Positions 6,468 through 7,895 of a stretch of DNA of 7,895 nucleotides are shown piece by piece. How positions within the stretch are numbered: the first letter of the stretch is position 1; each line of letters opens with the position of its first letter. The notes below the pieces were generated by a model. It did no database searches. It saw only the letters and a list, made by a program, of their open reading frames with translations, and was not told where the DNA came from. The DNA lies in contig PMST01000429.1 of assembly GCA_003168295.1 (NCBI GenBank), forward strand, positions 1,584 to 9,478, written 5' to 3'. Origin of the DNA: Actinomycetota bacterium (GTDB lineage Bacteria > Actinomycetota > Actinomycetes > Streptosporangiales > Streptosporangiaceae). The translations under genes and the position numbers were made by a program.

Positions 6468-6629
6468 CAGGCCATTGTGCCGCAAACCTGGTCCAGACGA
6501 CCGGGGTGGGCGGAGGGCGCAGGTCAGGTGGCCGATAGGGCCGGGCCCGCGCCGAAGTAGCGCGGTACCGTGAGAACCCTCCGGTGGCCGACGCTGATAG
6601 CGGCCATCAGGCCGCTTCCAGGCAGGAGA
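6468..6629. promoter_or_regulatory. Divergent intergenic region between oxidoreductase and kinase genes
   Basis: Both flanking genes must be transcribed from this 162-base region. I see no clear -35/-10 pair for either gene. It contains the 8-bp palindrome CGGGCCCG at 6542-6549, the hairpin at 6599-6616, and a 9-bp repeat TGGCCGACG at 6585-6593 that recurs at the kinase start (6631-6639). The kinase frame stays open back to a GTG at 6570, but the AGGAG at 6624-6628 supports a start at 6630 or just after it. Confidence 0.4.
6599..6616 (+). promoter_or_regulatory. Hairpin just upstream of the kinase ribosome binding site
   Basis: AGCGGCC (6599-6605) and GGCCGCT (6610-6616) form a perfect 7-bp stem with the loop ATCA, ending 7 bases before AGGAG. 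A weaker overlapping hairpin, CTGAT (6594-6598) with ATCAG (6606-6610), would exclude it. No U tract follows, so it is not a standard terminator. It may influence translation or mRNA stability, which is inferred. Confidence 0.45.
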
Positions 6630-7517
6630 ATGGCCGACGTGGCTGAACGCTTCGTGATCCCCGATGACCTAGCGCGGGCGGCTGCCAGGGAGGGACGCGA
6701 CGACTGGCTCGCCGGGCTGCCGGCCCTGGTCGCGCGGATCGCCGCCGACTGGCGGATCGAGGTTGGCAACCCCTTCCTTCCCGGCGGCGCGACCGCCTGG
6801 GTGGCCCCGGCCCGCGATGATGCGGGCAACGACTTCGTGCTCAAGGTCGGCTGGCCGCACCCCGAGGCCGCACATGAGGCCGACGGCCTTCGGACATGGG
6901 ACGGAGCCGGGGCAATACGTCTCTGCCAGGTAAGCGCGCTGGCGGAGGCGACGGTGCTTCTCCTGGAGCGGTGCCGGCCGGGGACACAGCTGCGGGCCTG
7001 GCCTGCCGAGGAGCACGATCTCGTGATCGCCGGCCTGCTGCGGCGCCTGTGGATGAAGCCGCCTCCCGGCCACGGCTTCAGGCCACTCTCGGTTATGTGC
7101 GACTACTGGGCCAGCCGGTACCAGGAGCGGAGCCCGGCCGAACGGAGCTGCCTCACGGCGCCGCTAGCGCAGGAAGGCATCCGTCTGCTCCGTGAGCTGC
7201 CGCGGAGCGGCGATGCCGTGCTCCTTCATACCGATCTCCACGCCGGGAATGTTCTCGCCGCGGAGCGCGAGGCGTGGCTCGCCATCGACCCTAAGCCCTA
7301 CGTCGGAGACCCCGCCTACGACGTGACCCAGCATATCTTCAACGGGGTGTTCCTCGAGGGAGCCAGTGTCGATGTCCTCGCCGCCCGGATGGCGCACCTG
7401 CTCGATCTCGATCTCAACCGGATCCTGCTCTGGCTCTTTGCCCGGTCCGTCGAGGCATCGCCGTACTGGGCCGGAATGGCAGACCTCGCCCGGACTCTCT
7501 GCTCCTTCGTGACCTGA
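6630..7517 (+). CDS. APH(6)-type aminoglycoside/small-molecule phosphotransferase (streptomycin 6-kinase-like)
   Basis: A kinase of the streptomycin 6-phosphotransferase / hydroxyurea kinase family, which inactivates small molecules by ATP-dependent phosphorylation in the cytoplasm. It has 295 residues from the ATG at 6630. FVLKVGWPHPEAAHEADGLR carries the ATP-binding lysine (Lys72) and the helix-C glutamate (about Glu83). LLLERCRPGTQL (about 110-121) is the hinge region. HTDLHAGNVL gives the catalytic loop (His200, Asp202, Asn207), and AIDPKPYVGDPAYD gives the metal-binding Asp220 in the DPKP form typical of APH(6) rather than DFG. AGGAG lies only one base before the ATG. A GTG at 6639 is 10 bases away and would give 292 residues; a far upstream GTG at 6570 is unlikely. 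The gene stands alone on the plus strand with no biosynthetic genes nearby, so whether it confers streptomycin resistance or acts on another substrate is unknown. Confidence 0.88.
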   Translation: MADVAERFVIPDDLARAAAREGRDDWLAGLPALVARIAADWRIEVGNPFLPGGATAWVAPARDDAGNDFVLKVGWPHPEAAHEADGLRTWDGAGAIRLCQVSALAEATVLLLERCRPGTQLRAWPAEEHDLVIAGLLRRLWMKPPPGHGFRPLSVMCDYWASRYQERSPAERSCLTAPLAQEGIRLLRELPRSGDAVLLHTDLHAGNVLAAEREAWLAIDPKPYVGDPAYDVTQHIFNGVFLEGASVDVLAARMAHLLDLDLNRILLWLFARSVEASPYWAGMADLARTLCSFVT

Positions 7518-7629
7518 GCAGCTTGCAGCAAAGAACCCGTAACAACTGCTGTCGCAACTGCCGTGGGTTACTTGGCGAAGATCGAGTTGATGTGCCGCCT
7601 CGCTGCGTTCGTTACCGAGGGCCCGCGAT
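7518..7629. other. Convergent spacer between kinase and HNH genes
   Basis: This 112-base region lies between the two convergent genes. GTAAC (7539-7543) and GTTAC (7567-7571) are complementary around a 23-base loop, and AACCC (7534-7538) with GGGTT (7565-7569) is an overlapping alternative pairing. Neither is GC-rich or followed by a T run, so I do not call a terminator. Nothing else stands out. Confidence 0.4.
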
Positions 7630-7895
7630 CTACGCCGGGTAGACGGTCGGGGTGGTGGTGTGGGTGCGGCCGGCCGGGGTCCGCCATCGCAGCACACCCG
7701 GCTCACTTTGATCGAGCCACCACCCCTGGGCCTGCTTACACCGGTGATGATGACGGCACAACGGACCGATATTACAGGGACAGGTGAGGCCCCCGAGATG
7801 CCAGGGAACCGTGTGATCCAAGTCGCACCGCGCCGCGGGCTGCCCGCAACCCGGCGCCGTGCACGTCGCGTTCCGGGCGGCGATCAGGTGCCGGA
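7630..7895 (-). CDS. HNH endonuclease of the 13E12/DUF222 type, C-terminal fragment (5' end outside window)
   Basis: The last 87 residues of a protein that enters from the right edge and ends at TAG (7632-7630). CTAPGC and RCDLDHTVPWHLGG are followed by LTCPCNIGPLCRHHHRCKQ. The DH pair, the Asn of CNIG and the HHH cluster form the HNH metal-and-catalysis site, and the flanking cysteines (the CxxxxC pair and CPC) probably bind structural zinc. The short tail GWWLDQSEPGVLRWRTPAGR is typical of DUF222-HNH proteins, often labelled 13E12 repeat proteins in mycobacteria. They occur in many copies in actinobacterial genomes and have no settled role. The DUF222 N-terminal domain, if present, lies off the window. 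A TTG at 7821 could be read as a start but would cut off the zinc and His residues, so the frame is taken as running through. The visible part looks intact. Confidence 0.9.
   Translation of the reverse strand, partial: RHLIAARNATCTAPGCGQPAARCDLDHTVPWHLGGLTCPCNIGPLCRHHHRCKQAQGWWLDQSEPGVLRWRTPAGRTHTTTPTVYPA

Noticed and set aside
6584..6648. Small overlapping frame from a GTG at 6584 as a leader peptide
   Set aside because: It has no Shine-Dalgarno and no run of regulatory codons, and it could easily arise by chance.
7534..7571. Inverted repeat after the kinase gene as an intrinsic terminator
   Set aside because: The stems are only 5 bp with a long loop, and no T run follows on either strand.

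Overview
This window is a very GC-rich stretch of chromosome from what looks like an actinobacterium. The supporting signs are the strong G/C bias at third codon positions, GTG starts, an actinobacterial-type IS607 transposon, a DUF2993 protein, an HNH nuclease of the 13E12/DUF222 type and a streptomycin-6-kinase-like enzyme. The genus cannot be fixed from the sequence. All function calls come from reading motifs; no database search was run.

Layout, left to right. (1) 1-1930: the left part of an IS607-family transposon read on the minus strand. It has an intact serine-recombinase transposase (tnpA) and a coupled tnpB that carries two opposite single-base frameshifts and runs off the left edge. 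The AT-rich segment at about 1867-1930 is the probable transposon end. (2) 1934-1973: a 16-bp tandem repeat that overlaps the stop codon of the next gene. (3) 1961-5035: three minus-strand genes. gpsA (glycerol-3-phosphate dehydrogenase) comes first in transcription order, then a DUF2993 protein 30 bases after it, then an alpha-methylacyl-CoA racemase of the CaiB/BaiF family. (4) 5036-5189: a repeat-rich spacer with a possible terminator. (5) 5190-6467: a minus-strand FAD-dependent oxidoreductase of the DAO family. (6) 6468-6629: a divergent intergenic region with a hairpin. (7) 6630-7517: a plus-strand APH(6)-type small-molecule kinase. (8) 7518-7629: a convergent spacer. (9) 7630-7895: the C-terminal part of an HNH endonuclease on the minus strand, cut by the right edge.

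The gpsA / DUF2993 / racemase genes share a lipid theme: glycerol-3-phosphate for phospholipid synthesis, a putative lipid-binding fold and a branched acyl-CoA epimerase. This may be a small transcription unit, though a joint function is only inferred. The IS607 element sits directly behind the racemase stop codon and leaves that gene intact. I found no convincing undescribed multi-gene system. The points most worth a second look are the doubly frameshifted tnpB, the transposon/repeat junction at the racemase stop, and the kinase with its structured leader.
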